A DNA stretch of 64,000 nt from Ignavibacteriales bacterium (lineage in GTDB: Bacteria; Bacteroidota; Ignavibacteria; Ignavibacteriales; Melioribacteraceae): the NCBI GenBank assembly GCA_021740915.1, contig JAIOYW010000017.1:1-64000 (forward strand), in the 5' to 3' direction. Of the stretch, positions 33,841-43,699 are shown in pieces. Below the pieces are notes generated by a model. That model saw only the letters and a program-made list of their open reading frames with translations. It was not told the DNA's origin and did no database searches. The translations under genes and the position numbers were made by a program. Positions within the stretch are counted from its first letter, which is position 1. Every line of letters begins with the position of its first letter.

Positions 33841-36800
33841 TTATTTTACAAGCATCATTTTCTTTGCGATATTAATACCCTGTCCGCTGAATCGGTAAAT
33901 ATAAATACCCGAAGAGAGTCCGGCGGCATTAAAGGCATAAGTGTATGTTCCGGCCTGGAATTCACCGTCAACAAGTGTTCTTACTTCTTGCCCTAAAATA
34001 TTGTAGATCTTCAGGCTGTAATTTCCTGCGGAAGGAATACTGAACTGTATTCTTGTTGCCGGGTTAAATGGATTAGGATAATTCTGCGATAAATCAAAAG
34101 ATGAAGGAATATCCGTCTGCTCGCGTTTTAATCCAAGCACAATATCCTGCCTGTAAAGCAGACCATCTCTTGTACCGGCATACATCATACCGTCTGTATC
34201 GTTATAAAGAACGGAGCTGACTCCGAAGCCGCCCATTCCGTATGGCTGCCAGCTAAAGGATTTGTTTACGAAACTGAGCATATAAACACCGCCTGCCCAA
34301 CTGCTAACGTAAATGCTGTTATCGGGATCGACAAGCACAGAATAGACAAAAGGTGCATTGAGACCGGCATTCAGATTCTGCCAGGAGGCGCCAAGATCGA
34401 ACGATGCAAAAACTCCGCCGCCATATGTAGCCGCAATAAGTTTATCATCGGATGTAATATCCATTGCCCAGATATAATCGTAACCGACACTTAGCTGAGT
34501 CCAGTTATCAGGCTCGTATTTATAAACTCCGCCGCCCATCGTTCCGGCATAAAGATTGCCGTGCGAGTCCGCAGTGAGAGCGTGTACGGCAAGATTATTC
34601 AGGCCGTTATTGATCGGCACTGCATTGGGGCTGCCGTACTGGAGTCTGTAAACTCCGCCGCCCCACACGCCCATATAAACGCTGTTATCCGATTTGGCAA
34701 GAGCTCTCACGTCCATTCCGGAGAGTACCTGAGTCCATGCACTCTGTGAGGTATTGGACTTGAACACGCCCAATTCGGTCGCCGCAAAAATAGCGCCGTC
34801 ATCTTCAACGTGAAGATCCCAAACCCATGCGACACCCATTCCATCGTTGATATGTGTTCTCTGATTATTCAGATCGATTTTATATATTTTTCCTCCGGCA
34901 GTACCGATGTAATTATTACCATCAATATCAACAGCCATTGCCCATACGATTTCAGTGGGTTCGAAACTGCTTATAAGCTGCCAGTTATTATTCTGTCCGC
35001 TGCCGTTGCCATTACCGTTTCCGGGATCGTTCGAGCTTACTGTAAGATTGACCGACGCAGAATTATTATCGCCGTTTATATCTTCCTGATCAACATTGAG
35101 CAGAGCCGCAGTATTAACAACAGCCTGATCGACAGGCACGTTTCCAACAAAAGGTGAGAAATTGAACTGAGCCTGTCCTTCGAGTGATTTTGCGATCATC
35201 TGTCCATTCTGCTGCCCGGTGTGGAACTTAACATGGGCTTTCGGCGCAAGGATCGATCCCTCAACAGCAATGCCGAATACCTCAAATTCTGTTGCTTCAA
35301 AGAAATTGTAGATAACCTGCTGGCGCGATGCCCCGATAACGGAGAGTCCGCCTGTCAAAACCAGGTTATTTCCGGGAATATTAATAATAACGACTGAACC
35401 GTTCGGAGCGCTTATAACCTTTGTATGTGTTGTGTTAAATTCAGTCTCAGTTACATCAAATACGTTTATTATCGGATCATCTCCTGTAAGGTTGAGCTGA
35501 CCTTCGAAAACACTGACGGAACCATCGGCAGGCAATGCTGCAAGCTGTGCTGAAACTGATTTCAGATGAATTTCAGCAGCTTCAAAGTCGATTGGATTTC
35601 CTTTAATTATATCTCCATCAATATAAAGCGGATTCACTGTAACGCTGTTTCCATAAACTGCGTTTCCGAATACCCTTCCCGTTACAAATTCGAGATCACC
35701 ATCAACAATAAGTACGTCTTCGTACTCGTTTCCGTGCACTATTTTATCGCCGACACTGTATTCAGAGAGGTATGCGTCTCCGCCTACGGCCATTTTGCCC
35801 TCGGTATCCGAGGAAGGCTGTGAAATATTTCGGAATATAAATACATTATATGGAGCAGCAATTCCGAAATCAACAAGAGTAGCATTTGCAAAATCTACGT
35901 CAACCGTTGTAGTAATATCAAGGGTTGCTGCCTGATCCGGAGCAAGAGTCCCGATATTCCATATTCCTGTTACATTATTATAATTTGCTGATGAAGAGGA
36001 AACAAATACAAGGCTTTCAGGCAGAAGATCGCCAACTCTTACGTTTGAGGCTTCGGCAGTCCCGATATTTTTAGCAGTAACCGTAAACAGAACAGTTGCA
36101 CCGTCCTGCACATTCTGTGTTGCAGTGGTTTTTTCAATTTTAATGTCAACATCTCCGACCGGCAGCATATAAATTCCGGCATCCCAGGTCAAATCATTCT
36201 CACCTGATTCTAATTGTTCACATAATGTATAACCATTGGCGGGATTTGCATCTGAATCTGTGGCATCATTTCCTTCATTCCGGAGTGTGAAAACGTAACC
36301 TTCGGGGAGATGAAACCTTACCTTATAGTTTCCGGCAGTAAGTTCGCTGAATCCGTATATTCCGCTTGCATTTGTAGTGGTTGTTGCGACAAAACCACCC
36401 TGGCAGTTATACAGATCGACAACTACACCCTGAACGCCCGTTTCACCGCCATCCTGCTGCCCGTTTTTATTTGCATCGTTCCAGACTTTATCGCCGACTG
36501 AAGCTTTAAGCGCAGGTGCAAGGAACATAATTCCGGCATCCCAGCTCATGTCATTTTCGCCCATTGCCAGCCATGTGCAGGGAGTGTAGCCTGTAGAAGT
36601 GTGAGCATCAGAATCCTTGTTATCGTCCTCTCCTTCGTTCTGTCCGGTAAATACATAATTTTCCGGCAGAGTAAATTTCACTTTATAACTTCCGGATTCA
36701 AGGTTTTCAAAAATATATTTGCCCGAATTATCTGTTGAAGAGGTGGAGAGCAGTTCACCATTGCAGTCGTATAACTGAACCGTTATTCCGGATTTTCCCG

Positions 36801-37791
36801 GCTCGCCTTCATCCTGGATACCATTTTCGTTTGTATCCTCCCATACAAAATTTCCTATCGATGATTTTTCACCAACCAGGCCGGCATCCCAGCTCATGTC
36901 ATTTTCACCTTTGCTCAGATAGGTGCAGGTAGTGCGTCCCGTTTCCGGATCGGCATCAGAATCAAGATCATTGTCGCCGGCATCCTTCGTAGTAAAAACA
37001 TAACCCGAAGGGGCTGTAAACTTAACGTAGTAGGATCCTTTCTGAAGATTTGAAAAAGTATAATTACCGTTTGCATCGGTAGTGGTTGTTGCTTTCAACT
37101 CATTGTCGCAGTCATATAATCTTACCGTAACACCCTGCATACCCGGCTCGCCGTTATTCTGTATCCCGTTTCCGTTCTGATCAGTCCAGACCAGATCGCC
37201 GATGGAAGGATTATCGCTGCAGGTGAGGAATCCTTTGTTTACGGTGCCATTGTCGAAGTTCTCGTTGAATTTTGTTGCGGCATCGTTAATGTCGGAATAA
37301 GAATAACCGCCGGTATTTCCGCCGCAAAGGGCACTTTGGGCAAGAGCAAGAAAATCGGCAACAGTCCATCCTTCAAAGTCGCCATCTTCTATTATCAGAT
37401 CACGCACAGGAGTCGGATTGGTTCTTGTGTAACCATTAGCATCAAAAGTTACATTCAATGTCATTGCCACGACTTGTCCGGCAAGCACAGACAATTTTGA
37501 AGTGGGATCAACATAATTTCCGGAAATTTTCTTAGCCTTGCCGCCCTGAGGCAAAAATCCTCTGATTGCGTCCGGGGTGGTAAAGGTAAGCGATGCTCCT
37601 GGTCCGCTTATTACGAGTCCGGCAGGGAAAGCCTGACTGAAATAAGTATCCAGGGTCTGACCGGGAGTACTGTTCGATGGACTTCCCCATCCTCCCTGAG
37701 TGTAAGTCAGATAGCCGCTGAGATCGCAAATGCTCGCGGAAAGAGTTCCGGCTGTCAGAAACACTGCAATCAGTAAAAATAATTTCTTCAT
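33841..37791 (-). CDS. Giant T9SS adhesin-like protein (SdrD-B, DUF11, choice-of-anchor A, propeller)
   Basis: This 1316-residue mosaic has a signal peptide (MKKLFLLIAVFLTAGTLSAS) and an N-terminal region to about 190. Three SdrD-B-like modules follow (about 196-305, 310-420 and 430-545), each opening with [SA][SV]G[DN].VW and a calcium-type loop (DQNGNGIQ, DTNENGIQ, DANKNGQQ) and ending SWDAG or TWDAG. A DUF11-like domain lies at about 550-640. A choice-of-anchor A-type domain starts near YNVFIFRNISQ (about 645-880). A Gly/Asn linker leads to a propeller (about 985-1230) with VYKYEP and GTRDGLLYR turns. It ends in a type A sorting domain (NYPNPFNPATRI...SSGIYIYRF). It should be a surface or released adhesin. 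A perfect AGGAGG precedes the start. Confidence 0.85.
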   Translation of the reverse strand: MKKLFLLIAVFLTAGTLSASICDLSGYLTYTQGGWGSPSNSTPGQTLDTYFSQAFPAGLVISGPGASLTFTTPDAIRGFLPQGGKAKKISGNYVDPTSKLSVLAGQVVAMTLNVTFDANGYTRTNPTPVRDLIIEDGDFEGWTVADFLALAQSALCGGNTGGYSYSDINDAATKFNENFDNGTVNKGFLTCSDNPSIGDLVWTDQNGNGIQNNGEPGMQGVTVRLYDCDNELKATTTTDANGNYTFSNLQKGSYYVKFTAPSGYVFTTKDAGDNDLDSDADPETGRTTCTYLSKGENDMSWDAGLVGEKSSIGNFVWEDTNENGIQDEGEPGKSGITVQLYDCNGELLSTSSTDNSGKYIFENLESGSYKVKFTLPENYVFTGQNEGEDDNKDSDAHTSTGYTPCTWLAMGENDMSWDAGIMFLAPALKASVGDKVWNDANKNGQQDGGETGVQGVVVDLYNCQGGFVATTTTNASGIYGFSELTAGNYKVRFHLPEGYVFTLRNEGNDATDSDANPANGYTLCEQLESGENDLTWDAGIYMLPVGDVDIKIEKTTATQNVQDGATVLFTVTAKNIGTAEASNVRVGDLLPESLVFVSSSSANYNNVTGIWNIGTLAPDQAATLDITTTVDVDFANATLVDFGIAAPYNVFIFRNISQPSSDTEGKMAVGGDAYLSEYSVGDKIVHGNEYEDVLIVDGDLEFVTGRVFGNAVYGNSVTVNPLYIDGDIIKGNPIDFEAAEIHLKSVSAQLAALPADGSVSVFEGQLNLTGDDPIINVFDVTETEFNTTHTKVISAPNGSVVIINIPGNNLVLTGGLSVIGASRQQVIYNFFEATEFEVFGIAVEGSILAPKAHVKFHTGQQNGQMIAKSLEGQAQFNFSPFVGNVPVDQAVVNTAALLNVDQEDINGDNNSASVNLTVSSNDPGNGNGNGSGQNNNWQLISSFEPTEIVWAMAVDIDGNNYIGTAGGKIYKIDLNNQRTHINDGMGVAWVWDLHVEDDGAIFAATELGVFKSNTSQSAWTQVLSGMDVRALAKSDNSVYMGVWGGGVYRLQYGSPNAVPINNGLNNLAVHALTADSHGNLYAGTMGGGVYKYEPDNWTQLSVGYDYIWAMDITSDDKLIAATYGGGVFASFDLGASWQNLNAGLNAPFVYSVLVDPDNSIYVSSWAGGVYMLSFVNKSFSWQPYGMGGFGVSSVLYNDTDGMMYAGTRDGLLYRQDIVLGLKREQTDIPSSFDLSQNYPNPFNPATRIQFSIPSAGNYSLKIYNILGQEVRTLVDGEFQAGTYTYAFNAAGLSSGIYIYRFSGQGINIAKKMMLVK

Positions 37792-38130
37792 ATATCCTCC
37801 TGATATAAACTTAAAAACTTTATTAAGAGTAAGATGTTATTTGCAAATTCTTAAAACATAAAATAAGATTTAAAAATTTTCGACGATCAGGTTTATATGC
37901 AGGATAAATTGACAAGAATACACGATAAATGAGATTCGCCGAAAATCCGATGGTCAAATCAATTGACTAAATATACAGTAATTAACTTCTCAAATCAATG
38001 ATCTGTATCAGCTTGATGAAACCGTGAAAAAAAGGAAACTTTGCCGGGCAATGAAGAAATGAAAGGAAAGTTGATATCGGGAAATTTTTCTGACAGGTTA
38101 AAGAAAAATTAAACTGAACTCCCCGCTTTA
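37792..38130. other. Promoter-side interval, AT-rich
   Basis: These 339 bases contain the promoter and leader of the giant T9SS gene (minus strand). No further gene is seen, and I could not pick out a reliable -10/-33 pair. Confidence 0.3.
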
Positions 38131-38162
38131 TAAAAAACACCCCGGGCTTTAACCCGGGGAGA
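38131..38162 (-). terminator. Terminator after mscL (minus strand)
   Basis: On the minus strand CCCCGGG-TTAAAG-CCCGGGG forms a 7-bp GC stem (38140-38159) followed by TGTTTTTTATA. It lies about 70 bp after the mscL stop. The stem resembles the hairpin inside the 108-bp repeat. Confidence 0.75.
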
Positions 38163-38227
38163 TATAAATATTTTTATTAAAACGATGCAGATCAGCGGCA
38201 TGTCTGATCAGATCTGAATGCTGAAAG

Positions 38228-38668
38228 CTATTCGAGAGTGGAAGTGCAATTCGGACAGCGTGACGCTTTGATCGGGATCTGAGTAAAGCAATGAGGGCAC
38301 TCTTTTGTGGTAGGCGCCGGAGCAGGTGCGGTAGCCTCAGCTTTTTTGAGCTTTGTCGAAGCTTTGATAAGCATAAATATTGCAAATGCAACGATAAGGA
38401 AATCCAGTACGAACGTAAGGAAAACCCCGTAATTGAGTGTTGCAGCGCCAGCCGCTTTAGCTTCGGCTAATGTAGCGAATTCGCCCCCGGAAAGCACAAT
38501 GAAAAGATTTGCAAAGTCCATATTGCCCATGAGCAGACCGAGAGGGGGCATAATAATGTCAGCGACGAAAGAACTGACGATTTTACCGAATGCGCCTCCG
38601 ATTATGACCGCAACCGCCAGGTCGAGCACATTCCCGCGCATTATGAATTTTTTGAATTCCTGAATCAT
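38228..38668 (-). CDS. mscL: MscL large-conductance mechanosensitive channel with C-terminal zinc ribbon
   Basis: MscL forms a tension-gated pentameric pore that releases solutes on osmotic downshock. Residues 1-105 are a normal Msc[29 protein letters not shown] (N-terminal helix and pore-lining TM1), the periplasmic loop, and [19 protein letters not shown] (TM2). Instead of ending with the usual short helical bundle, the protein continues through an Ala/Pro linker (111-121) into ECPHC...RCPNC (Cys124, 127, 138, 141), a rubredoxin-like zinc ribbon in the cytoplasm. AAGGGG precedes the ATG. It is monocistronic with its own terminator. Confidence 0.95.
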   Translation of the reverse strand: MIQEFKKFIMRGNVLDLAVAVIIGGAFGKIVSSFVADIIMPPLGLLMGNMDFANLFIVLSGGEFATLAEAKAAGAATLNYGVFLTFVLDFLIVAFAIFMLIKASTKLKKAEATAPAPAPTTKECPHCFTQIPIKASRCPNCTSTLE

Positions 38669-39250
38669 AAAACCCCTTGATTTAATTGTTAATTGTTAAT
38701 TGACCGGGACCGGTCAGCCGCTCAGAGAATATGCGGTTTTTTTATTGCATTAAAACGGAATTGAATCTAATAAAATATTTTTTTAGTCTCAATATGATGC
38801 AATCAATTTTTGCCGGAAATATTTTGGTAATTCGGAATAGAAATGTCGAAATCAGGCTTTGTTCGACTAAAGGATAAATAATATCATGGAAAAGAATCGT
38901 TTCTTTGTGTAATGTGTCTGGATCGTATATCACTCGGATAACATATCTGATCGAGGTTCGCTGCCTTCTTCTTCCACTGAAGCGGGCTGCGATTTTTTTT
39001 TAGTCTTAGGGAAAAGCAGCCTTAAATTTCACTTTCAGATTGGATTTTAATTAATTATCGTTCACATTACTGGACTGATATAATAAATAAAATCAAGACG
39101 AATTCGTGGTTTCTCTATCGGGCAGATTTATTTACCTGCGTCTGATCGGGTTTATTTTTCTGCCTTTGATGAGGCACAGAACAGTCGTAAGTTTTTAATT
39201 TATCGCAGATTAGTTAAATTTATAAGTTTAGAAAAACGGATTATTTGTAA
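38669..39250. other. Gene-free divergent interval
   Basis: These 582 bases separate mscL from the ruvB-kds-lpt operon and should carry promoters for both. TTAATTG is repeated near 38685-38702. A weak hairpin (CCGC..GCGG) followed by TTTTTTT lies near 38719-38742. No gene is supported. Confidence 0.3.
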
Positions 39251-40351
39251 ATGAAAAAAGAAAGACTGATCTTTTTGGATCTGATGCGGGCATTCGCAGT
39301 AATGATGATGGTGCAGGGACATACCACTGATGTCGTTCTTGCGCAGGAATACCGTACTTTCGAGTCTTTCGGTTATTTTATCTGGCTCACAGTGAGAGGT
39401 TTCACAGCACCGATTTTTATGTTTACTTCAGGCGTTGTTTTTACTTACCTGCTTATCCGCAACGGACAGAAATTTTCCGAAAATCCGAGGATCAAAAAAG
39501 GATTCAAAAGGTTTTTGCTTTTAGTCGGGGTTGGTTATCTGCTTCGGTATCCCACGTTCACTTTAATAGATTTTTCTTCAGTAACAGATCAGCAGTGGAG
39601 AATATTTTTCACGGTGGATGCTCTGCATCTTATCGGGTTCGGATTACTTTTTGTAATAATTACTTATTATCTTTCTGAAAAACTAAGGCTGCCTTTTTAT
39701 CTGACTTCAGGACTCGCCGCACTCACCTTTATTGCCGGATTCCCTTTCACTGAAAAAATTGAGTGGATAAACTATCTGCATATGGGGCTTGCCGGATATA
39801 TGTATAAAGGCACCGGCTCGTATTTTCCCTTTTTCCCGTGGGCGGGATATGTGCTTGCAGGTTCAATGTTCGGGTATTTCCTCGGAAACCATGCAGAATT
39901 GGTGAAGAAACCCAAATTCAGTTTCGGTCTCTTTTCTTCAGGGCTGGGATTTTTGCTCCTCTCATTTATCATTTTCGAGATTGCAGTTTATGCAGGAATC
40001 AGGCAAAGCTTCTGGAATTCCGATTATTCGCTCGTATTTTTCAGGCTGGGAGTTGTGCTGCTATTATATGCTGTATTCCATTTATTCAGCCGTTATCTTA
40101 AAAATATCCCGAAACTGATATTCGATATCGGGAAGAATACATTGCCGGTTTATGCAGCGCATCTGATTCTCCTTTATGGAAGCGCATGGAACCCGGGTTT
40201 TTATCTTCTTATAAATAAGCATTTCAGTCTTACAGGAACTATATTCGCTGTATTAATTATGTGGGCGCTTATGGTTACTCTTGTTTATTATATCGAAAAA
40301 TTCAAAGAGAAGCGGAAACTGAAAAACGCTCTTGCACCGGCAGAAGTTTAA
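39251..40351 (+). CDS. Multi-pass acyltransferase-family membrane protein
   Basis: The 366-residue protein has about ten membrane helices and opens with [19 protein letters not shown], the D-x-x-R-A...H motif of acyltransferase-3/DUF1624-type (heparan glucosaminide N-acetyltransferase-like) proteins. The His in this motif is the expected catalytic residue. Such enzymes move acyl groups across the inner membrane onto glycans. It is the first gene of the operon, and its stop overlaps the ruvB start (TAATG). Acylation of an envelope glycan would suit the downstream Kdo/LPS genes, but the acceptor is not known. Confidence 0.75.
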   Translation: MKKERLIFLDLMRAFAVMMMVQGHTTDVVLAQEYRTFESFGYFIWLTVRGFTAPIFMFTSGVVFTYLLIRNGQKFSENPRIKKGFKRFLLLVGVGYLLRYPTFTLIDFSSVTDQQWRIFFTVDALHLIGFGLLFVIITYYLSEKLRLPFYLTSGLAALTFIAGFPFTEKIEWINYLHMGLAGYMYKGTGSYFPFFPWAGYVLAGSMFGYFLGNHAELVKKPKFSFGLFSSGLGFLLLSFIIFEIAVYAGIRQSFWNSDYSLVFFRLGVVLLLYAVFHLFSRYLKNIPKLIFDIGKNTLPVYAAHLILLYGSAWNPGFYLLINKHFSLTGTIFAVLIMWALMVTLVYYIEKFKEKRKLKNALAPAEV

Positions 40352-41394
40352 TGGAAAGGAAGGAAAGCAATATTGATTCGAGGATAAAGGAAGATGAAAA
40401 GGCGCTCGAACAGAGTCTGAGACCAAAAGCCTTCAAAGAGTTTGCAGGACAGAAAAAGATCACTGATAATCTGAAAGTATTTATTGGTGCTGCCAGAAAA
40501 AGGGAAGAAGGGCTTGATCATGTACTGCTTACAGGACCGCCCGGGCTGGGTAAAACCACTCTTGCAAATATAGTTGCCGCAGAAATGGGTGTGAAGATTA
40601 AGATTACATCGGGTCCTGTGATTGAAAAGCCAGGCGATCTTGCCGGAATTCTCACCAATATGGAAGAGAACATGGTTCTTTTTATCGATGAAATTCATCG
40701 GTTAAGCCCTGTTGTCGAAGAATACCTTTACAGCGCAATGGAAGATTTCCGGATTGACATAATGATCGATTCGGGTCCGAGCGCAAGAACAGTGCAGATA
40801 AAACTCCCCAGATACACACTGATTGGAGCGACAACACGCGCAGGTTTGCTTACGGCTCCGCTGCGCGACAGGTTTGGCATCAAGTTCCGCCTCGATTATT
40901 ATGAGCCGGAATTACTCGCATCTATAATCAAACGATCTGCACATATCCTGAATATGAAAATTGACGATACCGCAGCTCTGGAACTCGCAAAACGATCCAG
41001 AGGAACTCCGAGGATTGCAAACAGACTTCTGCGCCGGACAAGAGATTTCGCCGATTTCGAAGGGCTTAAAGCTGTTGATCTTAAGATAACACAAAAGGCG
41101 CTTGCAGCTCTCGAAGTGGATGAGGACGGGCTTGATGAAATGGATAAAGAAATTCTGCTTACAATCATTGAGAAATTCGGCGGTGGTCCGGTCGGGCTTA
41201 ATACTATATCAGTTGCGGTAAATGAAGATCCCGGGACAATTGAAGAAGTTTACGAACCGTTTCTGATACAGAAGGGACTTATACAGAGAACGCCGAGGGG
41301 CAGAGAAGCTACCAGGTTAGCATACGACCGTTTCGGGAAAACATCGCACAAATTTATCCGGGAGGATGACCTTTTTGGAAGTGGTAATGAATAA
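40351..41394 (+). CDS. ruvB: RuvB Holliday junction branch-migration ATPase
   Basis: RuvB drives branch migration with RuvA. The 347-residue protein starts at 40351 (TAATG overlap with the upstream stop); an in-frame ATG at 40261 would lie inside the previous gene. It has [12 protein letters not shown], Walker [10 protein letters not shown], Walker B FIDEIHRL, sensor 1 IGATTRAG with LRDRFG, and the winged-helix end ending [16 protein letters not shown]. Length and motifs are typical. It overlaps kdsA by 8 bases. Confidence 0.97.
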   Translation: MERKESNIDSRIKEDEKALEQSLRPKAFKEFAGQKKITDNLKVFIGAARKREEGLDHVLLTGPPGLGKTTLANIVAAEMGVKIKITSGPVIEKPGDLAGILTNMEENMVLFIDEIHRLSPVVEEYLYSAMEDFRIDIMIDSGPSARTVQIKLPRYTLIGATTRAGLLTAPLRDRFGIKFRLDYYEPELLASIIKRSAHILNMKIDDTAALELAKRSRGTPRIANRLLRRTRDFADFEGLKAVDLKITQKALAALEVDEDGLDEMDKEILLTIIEKFGGGPVGLNTISVAVNEDPGTIEEVYEPFLIQKGLIQRTPRGREATRLAYDRFGKTSHKFIREDDLFGSGNE

Positions 41395-42238
41395 AACAAT
41401 TACAATCGGGAAACTGAAAATCAGCAATGATCTTCCTTTCACACTTATTGCAGGACCATGTGTTGTGGAAAGCCGCGATCTGGTTTTCAAGGTGGCTGAA
41501 ACGGTCAGGAGAATAAGTGATAATCTTGGAATACCTTGCATATTTAAGGCAAGCTATAAAAAAGCCAACAGGACAAGCATTTCTTCTTTTATGGGAATAG
41601 GTGATGATGAGGCTCTGCAGGCGCTTGCCGATGTCAAAAAAGAATTCGGTCTTCCGGTTATTACTGATATTCATTCAGCCGAAGAAGCCGCTTTTGCAGC
41701 CGAAGTAGCTGATATTCTTCAGATACCTGCATTTCTCTGCCGGCAGACTGAATTGCTTCTTGCAGCGGGAAAAACCGGAAAAGTTGTAAATATTAAAAAG
41801 GGGCAATTCCTTTCTCCTTATAAAATCAGCGAAGCAGTTGAAAAAGTGGAATCGACAGGTAATACAAATATTATGCTTACCGAAAGAGGCAGCACTTTTG
41901 GATATTCTGATCTTGTGGTTGATATGAGAGGACTCGTGGTTATGGCGAAGACCGGTTACCCGGTGGTAATGGACTCCACACATTCAGTTCAGGCTCCCGG
42001 TTCGGGTAAAGTTACTGGCGGCAACCCCGAATTTATTTACCCGCTCGCCAAAGCGGCAGCGGCAGTCGGGATCAGCGCGCTATTTCTCGAAGTACATCCC
42101 GATCCTAAGAATGCACTTAGCGATGCAGCAAGTCAGCTCCCGCTCGGAAGCCTTGAAGATCTCCTGCGGACGGTGAAAAGTATAGACGAAATTGTGAAAT
42201 CCGGGGAAGAATTTCTCGCAGAGACGCAATTGATATGA
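41387..42238 (+). CDS. kdsA: KdsA, Kdo-8-phosphate synthase
   Basis: KdsA joins phosphoenolpyruvate and arabinose-5-phosphate to give Kdo-8-phosphate for LPS inner core. Motifs include [75 protein letters not shown] and FLEVHPDP. The start at 41387 gives an ATGAATAA overlap with ruvB and 283 residues; an upstream ATG at 41366 would add seven residues. The last codons (FLAETQLI) are encoded by sequence that also forms the left end of a TCTCGC-ended element, so the C-terminus may have been altered by insertion. kdsD, which makes its substrate, lies downstream. Confidence 0.95.
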   Translation: MNKTITIGKLKISNDLPFTLIAGPCVVESRDLVFKVAETVRRISDNLGIPCIFKASYKKANRTSISSFMGIGDDEALQALADVKKEFGLPVITDIHSAEEAAFAAEVADILQIPAFLCRQTELLLAAGKTGKVVNIKKGQFLSPYKISEAVEKVESTGNTNIMLTERGSTFGYSDLVVDMRGLVVMAKTGYPVVMDSTHSVQAPGSGKVTGGNPEFIYPLAKAAAAVGISALFLEVHPDPKNALSDAASQLPLGSLEDLLRTVKSIDEIVKSGEEFLAETQLI

Positions 42239-42677
42239 CAGAAAATGAAATTTCTAAATTAGTTATTGATACGGCTTATTAAATTCATTATAAACTTGGG
42301 CCAGGTCTTTTAGAATCGGTTTATGAAGAAATCATGTATTATGAATTAAAGAATTCAGGATTAGAAATTGAAAGACAAAAAGCAATACCGGTGATTTGGA
42401 ATGAGATGAAAATGGAAGCGGGATTCAGAGCTGATTTGATTGTTGAAAATAAAGTCATTATTGAACTTAAATCTGTTGAGACAATCACTCCTGTTTATCC
42501 CAAACAGCTCCTTACATACTTAAAAATATCAGGTCTAAAATTAGGCTTGCTTATAAACTTTAACGAGCCTTTAGTTAAAAATGGAATAACCAGAATTGTG
42601 AACAATCTATAAACTTAGCGTCTCTGCGTCCCTGCCTGCGCCTGCCTGCTGCAGGCAGGGCAGGCAGGTTAGCGAGA
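42214..42677. repeat. TCTCGC-ended element C, enclosing the GxxExxY pseudogene
   Basis: The left end TCTCGCAGAGACGCAATTG (from 42214) lies in the last codons of kdsA. The right part reads TTAGCGTCTCTGCGTC and ends TTAGCGAGA (42669-42677). The ends are imperfect inverted repeats like those of elements A and B. A CCTGCCTG-CTG-CAGGCAGG palindrome sits inside the right end. The enclosed gene is a disrupted GxxExxY protein. Transposition by an external enzyme is inferred. Confidence 0.5.
42235..42612 (+). pseudogene. GxxExxY-family protein, interrupted by a stop codon
   Basis: Reading from the ATG at 42235 (overlapping the kdsA stop) gives [15 protein letters not shown], then TAA at 42280 where the family has Lys, and then IHYKLGPGLLESVYEEIMYY, the hallmark G-x-x-E-x-x-Y segment. 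The rest is intact: IERQKAIPVIW, FRADLIVENKVIIELKSVE, PKQLLTYLKISGLKLGLLIN and a normal end. The [FR]ADLIV...ELK pattern is PD-(D/E)xK nuclease-like. Only one nonsense codon separates it from a full 125-residue protein. An internal start at 42334 would yield 92 residues. Function of the family is not established. Confidence 0.85.
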
Positions 42678-42694
42678 TTAAAGAAAGAAATAAC

Positions 42695-43699
42695 ATGGCA
42701 GATATACGGAAAGAAAAATTAAATGGCGATGATCAGATAATACGCAAGGGGAAAGAAGTTCTTGCGATTGAAGGAAATGCCGTGCTCGGTCTTGTTGATA
42801 AAGTAAATGGCGATTTCGCCAGGGCAGTAAAATCAATCGGCAAGTCCAGAGGCAGAGTAGTATTTACCGGAATGGGAAAGTCCGGTCTGATTGCAAGGAA
42901 AATAGTTGCAACATTAAATTCCACAGGCACGGGATCAATTTTTCTGCATCCTACAGATGCTTTCCACGGTGATCTCGGAATGGTACGCAAGGATGATATC
43001 GTTATCATTCTCTCGAAAAGCGGCGCCACTCAGGAACTTCTCGATCTTATTCCAATGATAAGAAGGCTGGGAGTGCTTGTTATCGGATTCTTAGGCAAAA
43101 TGATATCCCCATTGGCGGAACTCTGCGATATCGTTCTTGATGTCAGTGTTCCGGAAGAAGCATGTCCGCACGACCTCGCACCAACCGCGTCAACAACAGC
43201 GGCTCTTGCGATGGGTGATGCACTGGCTGTGGCGCTTATCCAGATAAAAGGATTTACCGCAGAGGATTTCGCGCTTCTGCATCCCGGCGGTTCTCTTGGG
43301 AAAAGGCTAAGCCTTAAAATATCGGAGATAATGTATAAAGGAGAATTTTTTCCTAAAGTAAACTTAAATGCTCCGTTAAATGAAGTTATCTATGAGATTA
43401 CCTCAAAAAGACTCGGAACCACATCAGTTTTGAATGATGACGGTTCACTTTGCGGAATTATTACAGATGGCGATCTTCGAAGGGCATTGGAAAAGTACCA
43501 GGATATCAGAAATCTCCGGGCGGAAAATATTATGTCGCCCAATCCTAAAACCATAAGCCAGGAATTTCTCGCTTCTTTTGCGCTCACACAGATGGAGGCA
43601 CACAGCATCACATCGCTTATTGTTTCTGATGAATCAGGGAAGCCTGTGGGACTCGTGCATCTACATGATCTGGTTAAACTCGGACTTCAGAAAAGATGA
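42695..43699 (+). CDS. kdsD: KdsD/KpsF-type arabinose-5-phosphate isomerase
   Basis: The enzyme converts ribulose-5-phosphate to arabinose-5-phosphate, the substrate of KdsA. Residues 40-175 are a SIS sugar isomerase domain (VFTGMGKSGLIARKI, HPTDAFHGDLGMV, LSKSGATQELLDL, LAPTASTTAALAMGDALA, HPGGSLGKRL). Residues 210-330 are two CBS domains (LNDDGSLCGIITDGDLRR, VSDESGKPVGLVHLHDL). Length (334) is typical. lptC begins within its last four bases (ATGA). AAAGAAAG precedes the start. Confidence 0.95.
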   Translation: MADIRKEKLNGDDQIIRKGKEVLAIEGNAVLGLVDKVNGDFARAVKSIGKSRGRVVFTGMGKSGLIARKIVATLNSTGTGSIFLHPTDAFHGDLGMVRKDDIVIILSKSGATQELLDLIPMIRRLGVLVIGFLGKMISPLAELCDIVLDVSVPEEACPHDLAPTASTTAALAMGDALAVALIQIKGFTAEDFALLHPGGSLGKRLSLKISEIMYKGEFFPKVNLNAPLNEVIYEITSKRLGTTSVLNDDGSLCGIITDGDLRRALEKYQDIRNLRAENIMSPNPKTISQEFLASFALTQMEAHSITSLIVSDESGKPVGLVHLHDLVKLGLQKR

